Both the position numbers and the translations under genes were made by a program. From the NCBI RefSeq assembly GCF_035961655.1, contig NZ_CP108393.1, positions 992,001-1,056,000 of the forward strand: a stretch of 64,000 nt of DNA. The letters run 5' to 3'. The notes under the pieces were generated by a model. The model did no database searches. It was not told the origin of the DNA and saw only the letters and a program-made list of their open reading frames with translations. This DNA is from Streptomyces sp. NBC_01317 (GTDB taxonomy: Bacteria; Actinomycetota; Actinomycetes; Streptomycetales; Streptomycetaceae). Below, piece by piece: positions 17,862 through 26,524 of the stretch (its first letter is position 1; each line of letters opens with the position of its first letter).

Positions 17862-19706
17862 ATGTACCGCAAAATAGTGCCTGGCATATGCGGCGTCGCG
17901 CTGCTTGCCGCAGGCGCGTTGTCCGTACAAAGCGGCACCGTTCGCACCGAATCCGTCGCCACGGCATCCACCCGGACCGCTGTCGCAGCTCAGGCCCTGT
18001 CCGAGCCGCAGATCGTCGCCGCGGCCGGCGCCACCACCCCCTTCGTGACGGTCGAGGCCGAAACCGGAACACTCGGCGGCGGCGCGCGCGTCCGTTCCAT
18101 CGCCCCCGGCGCGGCGGCACCGACCAAGGCCACCTTGGAAGGCGAGGCTTCCGGCTATTCGCTGGTCGAATTGAAGGCCAACGGCGATTCGGTGACGCTG
18201 CCCAACAACACCGGCAAAAACGCCAATACTCTTGTGGTACGCGCCTCCATTCCGGACTCGGCGGCGGGCGGCGGCATCGACGCCTCGCTGAACCTGTACG
18301 TGAACGGCACGTTCCGCCAGGCGATCACCCTGAGTTCCCGCCAGGCGTGGAACTACCGCGGCGCGACCACGAACCCGGACGACCCCCGCGCGGGCGGAGT
18401 GGCCTACCGCTTCTACAACGAGTTCCCGGTCTGGGTCACGGGTGCTCCCATCGCCGCGGGCAGCACCATCAAACTCCAGAAGGACTCCGGAAACACGGCC
18501 GCCGTCTATGACGTCGATTCCGTCGATCTGGAGAACGTCGGGGCCGCCCTGGCCCAGCCGGCCAACTCGATCTCGGTCGTGAGCAACGGCGCCGATCCCA
18601 ACTTCGCGAAGGATTCGACGGTCGCCGTCCAGACCACGGTCGACGCCGCCCGGACGCAGAAGAAGTCGGTGTGGATCCCGGCGGGCAAGTACCTGACGAA
18701 CAGCCTGGCGTCCAAGCCGCTGGACTTCACCGGCGTCAAGGTGCAGGGCGCCGGTATGTGGTACACGACCCTCTACCGCAAGGTTCCGCTTCCGGCCGGC
18801 TCGTGGCGCTCGCAGATCTCGATCGGCACGGGCACCACGCTGACGGACCTCCAGATCGACGCCAACGCGGTCTGGCGGGGCATCGGCGGTGACGGCGGTT
18901 CGGACTACGGAGTCAACGCCCAGGGCACCGGCTGGCTGGTCGACCGGATCTGGACGCGGCACATCGACGCCAACTGGCTGTCGGGCACCAACGGCGTTGT
19001 GCAGAACAGCCGGACCGCGGACAGCTACGGTGACGGTTTCAACATCAACAACGGCAACACGCCGAACGCGAACAAGCTCGGCCAGAACATCACGGTCAGG
19101 AACAACTTCGCCCGCAACACCGGCGACGACTCCTTCGCGACGTACTCCGACGCGGGCGCCGGCGGCACGAACGGCCAGGTGACCGGCGCGAAGATCCTCA
19201 ACAACACGGCGATCGCTCCCTGGTGGGCCAACGGCATCCGGGTCGCCGGCGGCAGGAACGTCGAGGTGCGCAACAACCTCGTGAACAGTGTGTCCTCGAA
19301 CAACGCCCTGGAAGTCAGCGTGTTCGGCGAGACGGGGCACCCTCTGGAGTCCGCCACGATCACCGGGAACGTCCTGAACGGTGGTGGCGGCTGGAACGGC
19401 CTTCGGTACGGTGCGAACGTGGGGTCCCCGTCGAGCACCTCGCTGTTCCCGAACGCCTACTCGAACGTCACCATGACCGACAACATCATTCGAGGGTCGC
19501 TCACCGCGGGATTCAGCGTCACCGGACCTCGCGTCAACCTGACGCTGACGAACAACACCATCGACCGCCCGGCCAAGCAGGGCATCTGGGTGGCGAAGGG
19601 GGTGACCGGCACCGGGAAGTTCACGGGTAACACGATCAAGAACCTCTTCGCGGGCCAGGTCGCCCAGCAGAACGACTCGCCGTCCACGTTCAAGATCACT
19701 GGCTGA
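17862..19706 (+). CDS. Secreted GH87-like alpha-1,3-glucanase / mycodextranase with CBM
   Basis: 614 residues. The N-terminal ~28 residues form a signal peptide (MYRKIVPGICGVALLAAGAL). Residues ~50-190 are a CBM35/CBM6-like carbohydrate module (VEAETGTLGGGARVR ... VYDVDSVDLENV). From ~195 a right-handed beta-helix catalytic module begins with SVVSNGADPNFAKDST and GAGMWYTTLYRK and contains the Asp-rich turns SYGDGFNI (~387) and NTGDDSFA (~418), where the acids of this fold usually sit. The ATG follows AGAGGG by 5 nt. By family it would cut alpha-1,3-glucan of fungal walls outside the cell. The GH87 call is from pattern memory; another beta-helix family (pectate lyase-like) is the main alternative. 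Confidence 0.75.
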   Translation: MYRKIVPGICGVALLAAGALSVQSGTVRTESVATASTRTAVAAQALSEPQIVAAAGATTPFVTVEAETGTLGGGARVRSIAPGAAAPTKATLEGEASGYSLVELKANGDSVTLPNNTGKNANTLVVRASIPDSAAGGGIDASLNLYVNGTFRQAITLSSRQAWNYRGATTNPDDPRAGGVAYRFYNEFPVWVTGAPIAAGSTIKLQKDSGNTAAVYDVDSVDLENVGAALAQPANSISVVSNGADPNFAKDSTVAVQTTVDAARTQKKSVWIPAGKYLTNSLASKPLDFTGVKVQGAGMWYTTLYRKVPLPAGSWRSQISIGTGTTLTDLQIDANAVWRGIGGDGGSDYGVNAQGTGWLVDRIWTRHIDANWLSGTNGVVQNSRTADSYGDGFNINNGNTPNANKLGQNITVRNNFARNTGDDSFATYSDAGAGGTNGQVTGAKILNNTAIAPWWANGIRVAGGRNVEVRNNLVNSVSSNNALEVSVFGETGHPLESATITGNVLNGGGGWNGLRYGANVGSPSSTSLFPNAYSNVTMTDNIIRGSLTAGFSVTGPRVNLTLTNNTIDRPAKQGIWVAKGVTGTGKFTGNTIKNLFAGQVAQQNDSPSTFKITG

Positions 19707-19714
19707 TCCTGCCC

Positions 19715-19755
19715 GGTCCGATGATCGGCCCGATCCCTGGTCCGATCATCGGACC
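19715..19755 (+). terminator. Hairpin terminator after the glucanase gene
   Basis: A perfect 14-bp stem (19715-19728 with 19742-19755) around a 13-nt loop, starting 8 nt after the glucanase stop codon. Confidence 0.8.
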
Positions 19756-19817
19756 GTACCGGACAGTTGACCGTTCGGACGGAACCACGCGCCCCGCCAT
19801 CGACGTCCGTCACTGGT

Positions 19818-20189
19818 ATGGGCGGAGATCCACTGGACGAGACCACGAGCACCCCTTCGAACACCACCGGCGGCGCCGGATGCCTTCTGGCCGGCCTCGG
19901 CGCGGCGATCGCGCCGTTCGTCTGGGCACCACGGGCCGCGTTCAGCATCGACGGTGGATTCGAGGGCCATGCCCGGGATCTGAGCGTGATCTACGTCGAC
20001 CTCCCCCTCATCACGCTCGGCGGCGCTCTCCTTCCGCTCCTGGCCTGGGCGCTGACCAGCCGCTGGACGGGGCGCCCCTGGATCGCGGTCCTCACCGCCG
20101 TGGCCGCGCTCGCGCTCGGGATGTGGGGCCTCCTGGAGTGGTGGACACCGCGACAGCACCCGGATCCGGGCTACGGACCGGGAATCTGA
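19818..20189 (+). CDS. Small multi-pass membrane protein, unknown
   Basis: 123 residues from the ATG at 19818 (MGGDPLDETTS). An upstream in-frame start exists, but it would fall close to the terminator hairpin. Three hydrophobic segments are visible: CLLAGLGAAIAPFVW, VDLPLITLGGALLPLLAWAL and IAVLTAVAALALGMWGLL. No conserved motif is recognised and the ribosome site is weak. Codon use is typical of the genome, which favours a real gene. Confidence 0.5.
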   Translation: MGGDPLDETTSTPSNTTGGAGCLLAGLGAAIAPFVWAPRAAFSIDGGFEGHARDLSVIYVDLPLITLGGALLPLLAWALTSRWTGRPWIAVLTAVAALALGMWGLLEWWTPRQHPDPGYGPGI

Positions 20190-20392
20190 CCCCGCCTCCA
20201 GTAGCACCCTCCCCCTCACCGCCACCCCCGTAGTGAGACACCGGACTTCACGCGCGGGCGTACTCCTCCGGCATCGCCCCGCACCCCTCCCCGCTCCCGT
20301 GAATGGATGATTCTCGCGCGGGTTCGTGTCTCTTCCCGAACGGATTCCGTTCTCGTACTCCAGGAACGGTCCGCGCGGCGGAGGGAACGGAA

Positions 20393-21040
20393 ATGCACGG
20401 CGAAGAGGAGGGCGGCGGCGCGAGCGCGGGCGGCAGGGGTACGCGGCCGGCCGCCCGGCCTTCCTGGTGGGAGCGGAACCCCATCGCCGCCAATGGTGTG
20501 GTGGCCGTCGTTGTTGCGATCATCGGGGTCATGGGGACGATTCTTGTCTCCGAATTGACGGACGGCACGGGCCGCAACGGGGCCAGGGACATGGGCCGCG
20601 ACGACGGGAGGCCGCCGGGTCCGCCGCCCGGCCCGCCCCCCTTCGGAGCGGGCCCGCAGCCCAGCGTGGACATCGACCAGCCGGACGGTTTCCGGCTGGG
20701 GGCGGCCCTGAGGCTGTCGGGTACTGTCAACGGATTACCGGGTTCGCACGCCCTGTGGGCCGTCGTACAGGACCCGGCGAACGATACGTATTTCATTCCG
20801 GCTGACCCGTGCACGGTCACGGCATTCACGACATGGAAATGCGACGATCTGCCCGCGGGGCTGAATTCCTCGCCGGGAAGGACTTATATGGTGCACGTCG
20901 CGCTGGTCGACGCCTACGGCGCTCACGCCATCGCCGCATACGACACCGCCGTCCGCCTCGGCAAGCGGAAAGCGGGGCTGGACACGCTGCCCGACCACAT
21001 CGACCTACTGGAGCACGTCGTCGCACGGCGCACCCGCTAG
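20393..21040 (+). CDS. Single-pass membrane protein with extracellular domain, unknown
   Basis: 215 residues. The ATG at 20393 follows GGAGGGA at a 6-nt spacing, which decides it over an in-frame start at 20303. A hydrophilic Gly-rich head is followed by one transmembrane helix (~34-55, GVVAVVVAIIGVMGTILVS), a Pro/Gly-rich linker (GPPPGPPPFGAGP) and a ~120-residue beta-rich domain with two Cys (ADPCTVTAF, TWKCDDLPAG) that may form a disulfide outside the cell. Function is not recognised. Confidence 0.65.
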   Translation: MHGEEEGGGASAGGRGTRPAARPSWWERNPIAANGVVAVVVAIIGVMGTILVSELTDGTGRNGARDMGRDDGRPPGPPPGPPPFGAGPQPSVDIDQPDGFRLGAALRLSGTVNGLPGSHALWAVVQDPANDTYFIPADPCTVTAFTTWKCDDLPAGLNSSPGRTYMVHVALVDAYGAHAIAAYDTAVRLGKRKAGLDTLPDHIDLLEHVVARRTR

Positions 21041-21091
21041 CGCGCAACCGCACGTGACCTGACCCCACTTCACCCGTCAAGAGGAGTTCTC

Positions 21092-22030
21092 ATGCAGGCC
21101 GTCACCGTCCACGATCGAGACGCCGGTACGGGCGGACTCGCCCTGACGGAACTCCCCTACCCGCACGCCGCCGAGAACGACGTCATCGTGCGCGTGCACG
21201 CCGCCGGCTTCACGCGCGGGGAGCTCTCCTGGCCCGCGACGTGGACCGACCGCGCCGGCCGCGACCGTACGCCGAGTGTGCCCGGCCACGAGCTGTCGGG
21301 GGTGGTCGCCGAGCTGGGGTACGGCACCACCGGCCTCACGGTCGGCCAGCGGGTCTTCGGCCTGGCCGACTGGACCCGTAACGGATCGCTGGCCGAGTAC
21401 GCGGCCGTGGAGGCCCGCAACCTGGCGCCGCTCCCCGCCGACGTCGACCACACCGTGGCCGCCGCGCTGCCCATCTCGGGGCTGACCGCGTGGCAGGGTC
21501 TGTTCGACCACGGGCGGCTCACGGCGGGGCAGACGGTCCTCGTCCACGGCGCCGCCGGGGGTGTCGGGTCGGTCGCGGTCCAGCTCGCCCGCGAGGCGGG
21601 GGCGCGGGTGATCGCCACCGGCCGGTCCGGCGACCGGGACACCGCGCTCGGCCTGGGGGCCGACGTTTTTGTGGACCTCCGGGCGGACCGGCTGGAGGAC
21701 ACCGGAGAGGTCGACGTCGTGTTCGACGTCATCGGTGGCGAGATCCTCGACCGCTCGGCCGCCCTGGTACGCGCCGGCGGCACCCTCGTCACCATCGCCG
21801 CGCCGCCCACGGTCAGGCCGGAGAACGGGCGGGCCGTCTTCTTCGTGGTCGAACCGGACCGGGCCACGCTCACCGGCCTCGTACAGCGGGTGAGGGACGG
21901 ACGGCTCAAGCCGGCGGTCGGGGAGGTACGTCCACTGGCCGAAGCACCCGCGGCGTTCGCACCGGGCCCATCCAACCGACGCGGATCCGGTAGGACGATC
22001 ATCCGTGTCGTACCGGAAGGCGCCGCGTAG
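21092..22030 (+). CDS. NADP-dependent quinone-oxidoreductase-like alcohol dehydrogenase
   Basis: 312 residues, zinc-independent medium-chain dehydrogenase family. It has an N-terminal GroES-like domain (AAGFTRGELSWP, VPGHELSGVVAELG) and a Rossmann domain with the nucleotide motif HGAAGGVGSVAVQLA (~152). The structural-zinc Cys cluster of classical ADHs is absent, as in QOR-type enzymes. GAGGAG lies just before the ATG. It is probably a cytosolic NADPH-dependent reductase of quinones or enones; the substrate is unknown. It stands alone, with a convergent neighbour downstream. Confidence 0.85.
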   Translation: MQAVTVHDRDAGTGGLALTELPYPHAAENDVIVRVHAAGFTRGELSWPATWTDRAGRDRTPSVPGHELSGVVAELGYGTTGLTVGQRVFGLADWTRNGSLAEYAAVEARNLAPLPADVDHTVAAALPISGLTAWQGLFDHGRLTAGQTVLVHGAAGGVGSVAVQLAREAGARVIATGRSGDRDTALGLGADVFVDLRADRLEDTGEVDVVFDVIGGEILDRSAALVRAGGTLVTIAAPPTVRPENGRAVFFVVEPDRATLTGLVQRVRDGRLKPAVGEVRPLAEAPAAFAPGPSNRRGSGRTIIRVVPEGAA

Positions 22031-22154
22031 GCGCCTCCCGGTCGCGCGTGAGAGCGGGAGCAAGAGTAAGGGCGAGGAAAGCGAAAGAGCTTGTTTCTTT
22101 GGAGGAGTTGAGAAGGAAGCCCCTTCATGGCCTCGCCGTCGGCAACGCTAGCAC

Positions 22155-24326
22155 TCAGCCCGGGATCACGTCGCGCAGGTTTTCGAGGGCGATGACCCGG
22201 GAGTCCGGGTGCAGCCCCTCGGGACGTTCGATGCCGATGTACGTCACGGGCTCGTCCGGGACCGGCCCGCCGTCCCACAGCTCCACCACCGTGGCGTCGT
22301 CGGACATCAGGCCGACCAGGTACCCCACCGTCAGGTGCTCGCGCTCCACGACGGCGCGCACCACCTTGGACACCGACACCTGGTGCTCCTCGACCCGGTT
22401 CTCCGACGAGAGGCCCGTCAGGTACAGGTGCAGCCACTTGGCGCGCCACCGGCCGTCGTCCTCGCGCCGGAACACCAGCGGCAGCGCCACCCGGCCGGCC
22501 CCGCGAAGCTCCGACTTCATCCGTACCGTACGCGGCTCGAACGGCCGGCCCTTCCGCTCACTGTCACGCAGCATGAACCCGAAGAACGACTCCTTGGCGT
22601 CCTCGAAGCTCTCGCCCGCGTAGATGTGGACCTGCGGAACGATGAAGGTGCCGCGCACCCGGTCCAGGGACAGGTCGATGAATTCGGAGGCGCCGTCGGG
22701 CGCCTCCGTGAGGTCGCCCGAGTGCTCGCCCCCGACCGCGGTGAGAGAGGTGTACGAGAGCCAGGAGTCGGTGCTGTAGTCGGAGTGGAGCAGCAGCGCC
22801 GAGAGATCGTAGTCGGTACGCTCCTCGGTCTCCTTCCAGTACACGAAGAAGCGGAGCTGCTCGCCGTCGACCTCCGAGACCGACCCTCGTGGCAGTACGC
22901 CGAGCCCCGCCGCGGTCGCCCGGCCGCTGAGCGGGAGCGCCACGTCGAGGACGTCGGGGTCGAGCAGGAGCCGGCCCGGCGCCGGGAGCCTGCGGCGTAT
23001 CTCGGCGTCGAGGGCGGCGATCAGACGATCGCGGTCCGCGGCGGGGACGGGCGGCCGGACGTCGGGGGCGGCCCAGCCGCGGCCCCGGCTGTTGACGAAG
23101 ATCCGGGGCGCGCCGGTCTCCCGCTCCCGGTTCTGGAAGTGCTCGCGGACCGAGAGCACGACCCGGCCGGACACCTCGGGAGCGACGCGCACCGCGGCGG
23201 CCACGACCGCGTCCCGTTCGTCCTGGTCGGCGCTGATCCGCAGGAGGAGGTCGAGCGTACGGAAGAGCTTGCCGGGAGCGGAGGACAGCAGCCGCACCGC
23301 GCCGACGACGTCGAACTCGCCGAGCAGCTCCTCGGCGCGGCTGTCGAAGGACCGCGCCTCCTTCTCGCCCCGCGCCACGGCGAACGCGTCGGCGGCGTGC
23401 GGCCAACGGGGGTACTCGTGCGGGTGGAGGCGCTCGCCGAGCCGCTTGAACGGCTCGCGGTGCGCGTGTACGTCGGCGAGCTTGGCGGGGTTCGCCGCGA
23501 CCAGGGCGTCGAGGCCCGCGAGCAGCGCGCGGCGAGCCGGGCGCGACAACGCGCGGAACCGGGTCGGCTCCCGCAGGGTGACGTCGCCGCCCGACAGCGC
23601 GCAGGCCAGCCGCAGCACATCGGTGACGGTGTCCAGGAGGAGGTCCGCGCCGACGGCGAGACGGGCGGCGTTGACGACCGCCCGGTTCTCCCGCACCGGG
23701 ATCGACTCCGGCTGGGGACCGAGCGCACACCACCCGGCGAGAGTCGCGAGGTCGCGCAGGTGCTCCTCGCCCAGCGGAGTCGTACCGCCCGCCAAGGCCA
23801 GGTAGAGATCGGCGAGTTCGTCGTCCAGGTCCCGCCCGAGGTGCAGCACGGTCACCCGGTCGCCGGCCGAGGCGATGAGCTCGTCCTGCGCCGCGAGCAT
23901 CTCCTCGTAGGTGTGCTGGTACCGGCCGTACGTGGGCAGCCCGAGCAGGTCCACCACCCCGTGTGCCAGCTGGATCAGCACGTTCTCGCGCGACTCCTCG
24001 TCGGCGAGCGCCTTCGCCACGCACCGCATCCAGAAGTCCTCGGTGTCGGGCACGTTGGCCGGAAAGTCGATGAAGTACGCGTTGTGACGGACATGGTCAC
24101 CCACCATCACACCCACGGTCCCCAGCACCCGCTCGGCGGTGTCCACGACCACGGCCTCGGACAGCCCCGACAGCCGCCCCAGCAAGTCCCCCGAGAGCTT
24201 GAACCCCACGGAGGCCAGCGCCACATCGAACCGCCGCGCGGCGGCGGCCCCTTCCCCGGCTGGACCCTTCGGAAGGGAGAGGCGGTGGGTGTGCCGGATG
24301 ACCAGCGATTCGAGACGGTGCGCCAT
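22155..24326 (-). CDS. Large TerD-like stress protein (SCO0854-like)
   Basis: 723 residues from ATG 24326 (MAHRLESLVIRHTHRL). A further 12 codons upstream are open, with no ribosome site for either start. The N-terminal ~430 residues are helical with no named domain. From ~450 a TerD/stress fold is visible: DLSALLLHSDYSTDSW, FIDLSLDRVRG, FIVPQVHIYAGESF and SFFGFMLRD. TerD domains bind calcium and are linked to tellurite and envelope stress. The protein resembles the MXAN_6230/SCO0854 group. It stands outside a ter operon here. Confidence 0.6.
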   Translation of the reverse strand: MAHRLESLVIRHTHRLSLPKGPAGEGAAAARRFDVALASVGFKLSGDLLGRLSGLSEAVVVDTAERVLGTVGVMVGDHVRHNAYFIDFPANVPDTEDFWMRCVAKALADEESRENVLIQLAHGVVDLLGLPTYGRYQHTYEEMLAAQDELIASAGDRVTVLHLGRDLDDELADLYLALAGGTTPLGEEHLRDLATLAGWCALGPQPESIPVRENRAVVNAARLAVGADLLLDTVTDVLRLACALSGGDVTLREPTRFRALSRPARRALLAGLDALVAANPAKLADVHAHREPFKRLGERLHPHEYPRWPHAADAFAVARGEKEARSFDSRAEELLGEFDVVGAVRLLSSAPGKLFRTLDLLLRISADQDERDAVVAAAVRVAPEVSGRVVLSVREHFQNRERETGAPRIFVNSRGRGWAAPDVRPPVPAADRDRLIAALDAEIRRRLPAPGRLLLDPDVLDVALPLSGRATAAGLGVLPRGSVSEVDGEQLRFFVYWKETEERTDYDLSALLLHSDYSTDSWLSYTSLTAVGGEHSGDLTEAPDGASEFIDLSLDRVRGTFIVPQVHIYAGESFEDAKESFFGFMLRDSERKGRPFEPRTVRMKSELRGAGRVALPLVFRREDDGRWRAKWLHLYLTGLSSENRVEEHQVSVSKVVRAVVEREHLTVGYLVGLMSDDATVVELWDGGPVPDEPVTYIGIERPEGLHPDSRVIALENLRDVIPG

Positions 24327-24470
24327 TGGTGGATGATCGCAGAGGTGTACGAGTCGACGCACCGGGTTTACGGATCAGGCTGCCGTTCCACACGACCCAG
24401 CGCGGGGGCGCAGATCGGCGAAGCGCGCCCGGGCCGCGACACTCCGCCTCGCCGCCCCGGCTCGTCGCCG

Positions 24471-25352
24471 TCAGCTCGTGTCAGGCCGGCCCGTGAGTTC
24501 GCGGGCGCGGCGGACCGTCGCCGCGTCGACCATCGCGCCGTGGGTGTCACGGAACGCGCCGCTGCCCGCGGTCACGCGGTCCTCGAAGAGGTCGAGCAGG
24601 GCGTGTGCGTCGGCGAGTTCGGCGGGGTCGACTCCGAAGACCTCGTTGGCGACCGCAACCTGGTCGGGGTGGATGCAGGCACGGCCCTGGAACCCGAGCC
24701 CGCGCAGGTGCGCGCTCGACGCGCGGAATCCCTCGATGTCCGACGTGTGTACGGAGACGGGGGCGACGGCGGAGGCGAGACCGTGTGCGGCCGTGTGGGC
24801 GACCGTGAGTCCGCGCGCCCAGTCGAGCAGGTGGTCTCCGGGGACGGAGTCCGGGGCCATGCGCAGATCCGCGCGCAGATCGACCTCGCCGAGTTGGAGG
24901 TGACGTACCCCGGGGCGGCCCGCGATACCGCCGAGGGAGAGCAGTCCGACGGCACTCTCGATGAGCAGTCCGAGGGCGACCGTCGGAACTCCGGACCCCG
25001 CATCGGCTGTCCCGCCAGCCGCGACCAGCGCGATCAGTGTGTCCAGGTCCGCCCCCGCCGCCGCCTTCGGGACCCACAGCCCGTCGACGCGGCCCGTGGC
25101 GAGCAGCGCGCGGGCGTCGGCCAGCCCGCGGGCTCCTTCGTTGATCCGCACCCATAGTTCCGGGCTTTCGTCTCCGCCGCGTTCCTCGGCGAACGCGACG
25201 GCCGCCGCCCGCGCCTCGTCCTTCTTCGACGGCGCGACCGCGTCCTCCAGATCGAGGATGAGCGCGTCGGCCCCGGAGCGGTTCGCGGCCCGCAGAAAAC
25301 GGGGCCGGTCGGCGGGAACGTACAGGTGGGAGCGGGGTGGCTGACCAGGCAT
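24471..25352 (-). CDS. CitE-like CoA ester lyase (HpcH/HpaI aldolase family)
   Basis: 293 residues. The ATG at 25352 follows AAGGAG at a 7-nt spacing. Family hallmarks in order: SHLYVPADRPRFLRAA, GADALILDLEDAV (metal-binding acid), VALGLLIESAVGLLSL (catalytic Glu), LQLGEVDLRADL, and FQGRACIHPDQV. These enzymes split or form 3-hydroxyacyl-CoA esters such as citramalyl-CoA or malyl-CoA, with Mg2+. It is divergent from the MBL/CaiB pair across a promoter that carries the 16-bp palindrome. With a CoA-transferase beside it, the likely logic is activation of an organic acid to a CoA ester followed by cleavage. Confidence 0.88.
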   Translation of the reverse strand: MPGQPPRSHLYVPADRPRFLRAANRSGADALILDLEDAVAPSKKDEARAAAVAFAEERGGDESPELWVRINEGARGLADARALLATGRVDGLWVPKAAAGADLDTLIALVAAGGTADAGSGVPTVALGLLIESAVGLLSLGGIAGRPGVRHLQLGEVDLRADLRMAPDSVPGDHLLDWARGLTVAHTAAHGLASAVAPVSVHTSDIEGFRASSAHLRGLGFQGRACIHPDQVAVANEVFGVDPAELADAHALLDLFEDRVTAGSGAFRDTHGAMVDAATVRRARELTGRPDTS

Positions 25353-25377
25353 GGACACTCCTTGCACATCATGAATC

Positions 25378-25393
25378 AGATGATGCATTTTCT
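25378..25393. promoter_or_regulatory. Probable GntR operator, copy 1
   Basis: AGATGATGCATTTTCT, a palindrome of the form AGAnnATGCATnnTCT, in the divergent promoter of the lyase and the MBL hydrolase. A 15/16 identical copy lies at 29529-29544 in the other divergent promoter of this island. The surrounding DNA is markedly A+T-rich for this genome. Confidence 0.65.
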
Positions 25394-25507
25394 AGGTCGA
25401 TGATGTAGCTTACGACTCACCATACTTCAGGCCTGGACCCCACGTACGAAAGTGGTCGTGGCCTCCGGGCTCGTGAGCCGGACTCGTAACAACGGGAGGA
25501 CCGCGGC

Positions 25508-26524
25508 GTGTTCGAAGCCGACAGCGTGACGATTACCGTGCTGGTCGAGAACCAGGTGGACATGCTGCTGCCCGACCAGGCCAGCCCCACAGGCGAGAGC
25601 GAAAGCGGGACAGGGGGCCCGGACGACCACTGCGTCTCCCGCTACGGACTGATCGAGCACTTCGACCCGAAGCGCCTGCCGCCCCAGGCGGAGAACGGCA
25701 TCAGCTTCCTGGTCGAGGCGGTACGCGGCCGCCACACCACCCGCGTCCTGTTCGACGTCGGCCTGACCGGCACCGTGCTGGAACACAACATGGGCGTGCT
25801 CGGCGTCGACCCCGCCTCCATCGACCATGTGGTCATCAGCCACGGACATCCCGACCATTTCGGCGGGATCCACCGCTTCCTCGACCTCGCGGGACGCCGT
25901 ATCCCCGTCGCCACCCACGCCGACGCGGAACTCCCGCGCTACGCCGTGATGGGCGACGGCCGCACCTCCTCCGTCTACAACGCCGCGTTCCGCTTCGGCG
26001 AGGTCGAGCGGTCGGGCGGCGTGCCCGTCCTGACCCAGGACTCGCTCGACCTCGGCTGCGGCGTGCACACCACCGGGGTGATCCCCCGGAAGGTCGCCTT
26101 CGAGGCGGGCGCCGCGCCCGCCTTCCGGCCCGGCGACCCCGGTCTCTACCAGGTCTCGGCGGACGGCAGGCTGCGCCGCGACGAGGTGATGGACGAGATG
26201 GGCCTAGTCATCGACGTCCGCGGCGCCGGCCTCGTGGTCCTCACCGGCTGCGCGCACGCGGGCGTCATCAACACGATCCACCAGGCGCGCGCCGTCTGCG
26301 GGCCCAAGCCCGTCCGCGCCGTGATGGGCGGCTTCCATCTCGGCTTCCCCACCACCCCGGCGGAGAACGTCGACCTGACCGCCGCCGCCTTCGCCGAGCT
26401 GGAGGTCGCCACCGTGATGCCGATGCATTGCAGCGGACTGCGCACCCACACGCGGCTGTCCACCGACATGTCCGCCCACTACGTGCAGCCCGCGGTCGGT
26501 ACCGTGCTGCGCTTCGGCCGCTGA
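25508..26524 (+). CDS. MBL-fold metallo-hydrolase
   Basis: 338 residues, GTG start behind GGGAGGACC. The metallo-beta-lactamase signature HGHPDHFGG lies at ~112, with further ligands in LTGCAHAGVINT and MPMHCSG. Overall organisation (LVENQVDMLLPD near the start, LFDVGLTGTVLEHN before the motif) matches the group related to 7,8-dihydropterin-6-methyl phosphate synthase-like MBL proteins. The substrate is unknown. Its stop codon overlaps the ATG of the CoA-transferase gene by 1 nt (TGATG), so the two are co-translated, pointing to a joint role such as ester, thioester or lactone hydrolysis. Confidence 0.85.
   Translation: MFEADSVTITVLVENQVDMLLPDQASPTGESESGTGGPDDHCVSRYGLIEHFDPKRLPPQAENGISFLVEAVRGRHTTRVLFDVGLTGTVLEHNMGVLGVDPASIDHVVISHGHPDHFGGIHRFLDLAGRRIPVATHADAELPRYAVMGDGRTSSVYNAAFRFGEVERSGGVPVLTQDSLDLGCGVHTTGVIPRKVAFEAGAAPAFRPGDPGLYQVSADGRLRRDEVMDEMGLVIDVRGAGLVVLTGCAHAGVINTIHQARAVCGPKPVRAVMGGFHLGFPTTPAENVDLTAAAFAELEVATVMPMHCSGLRTHTRLSTDMSAHYVQPAVGTVLRFGR

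Noticed and set aside
22126..22191. Mini-frame of about 21 codons behind GGAGGAG and GAAGGAAG in the gap before the TerD-like gene
   Set aside because: It overlaps the 3' end of the TerD-like gene, is very short and resembles nothing; the purine-rich stretch may be a relic of a lost gene start.
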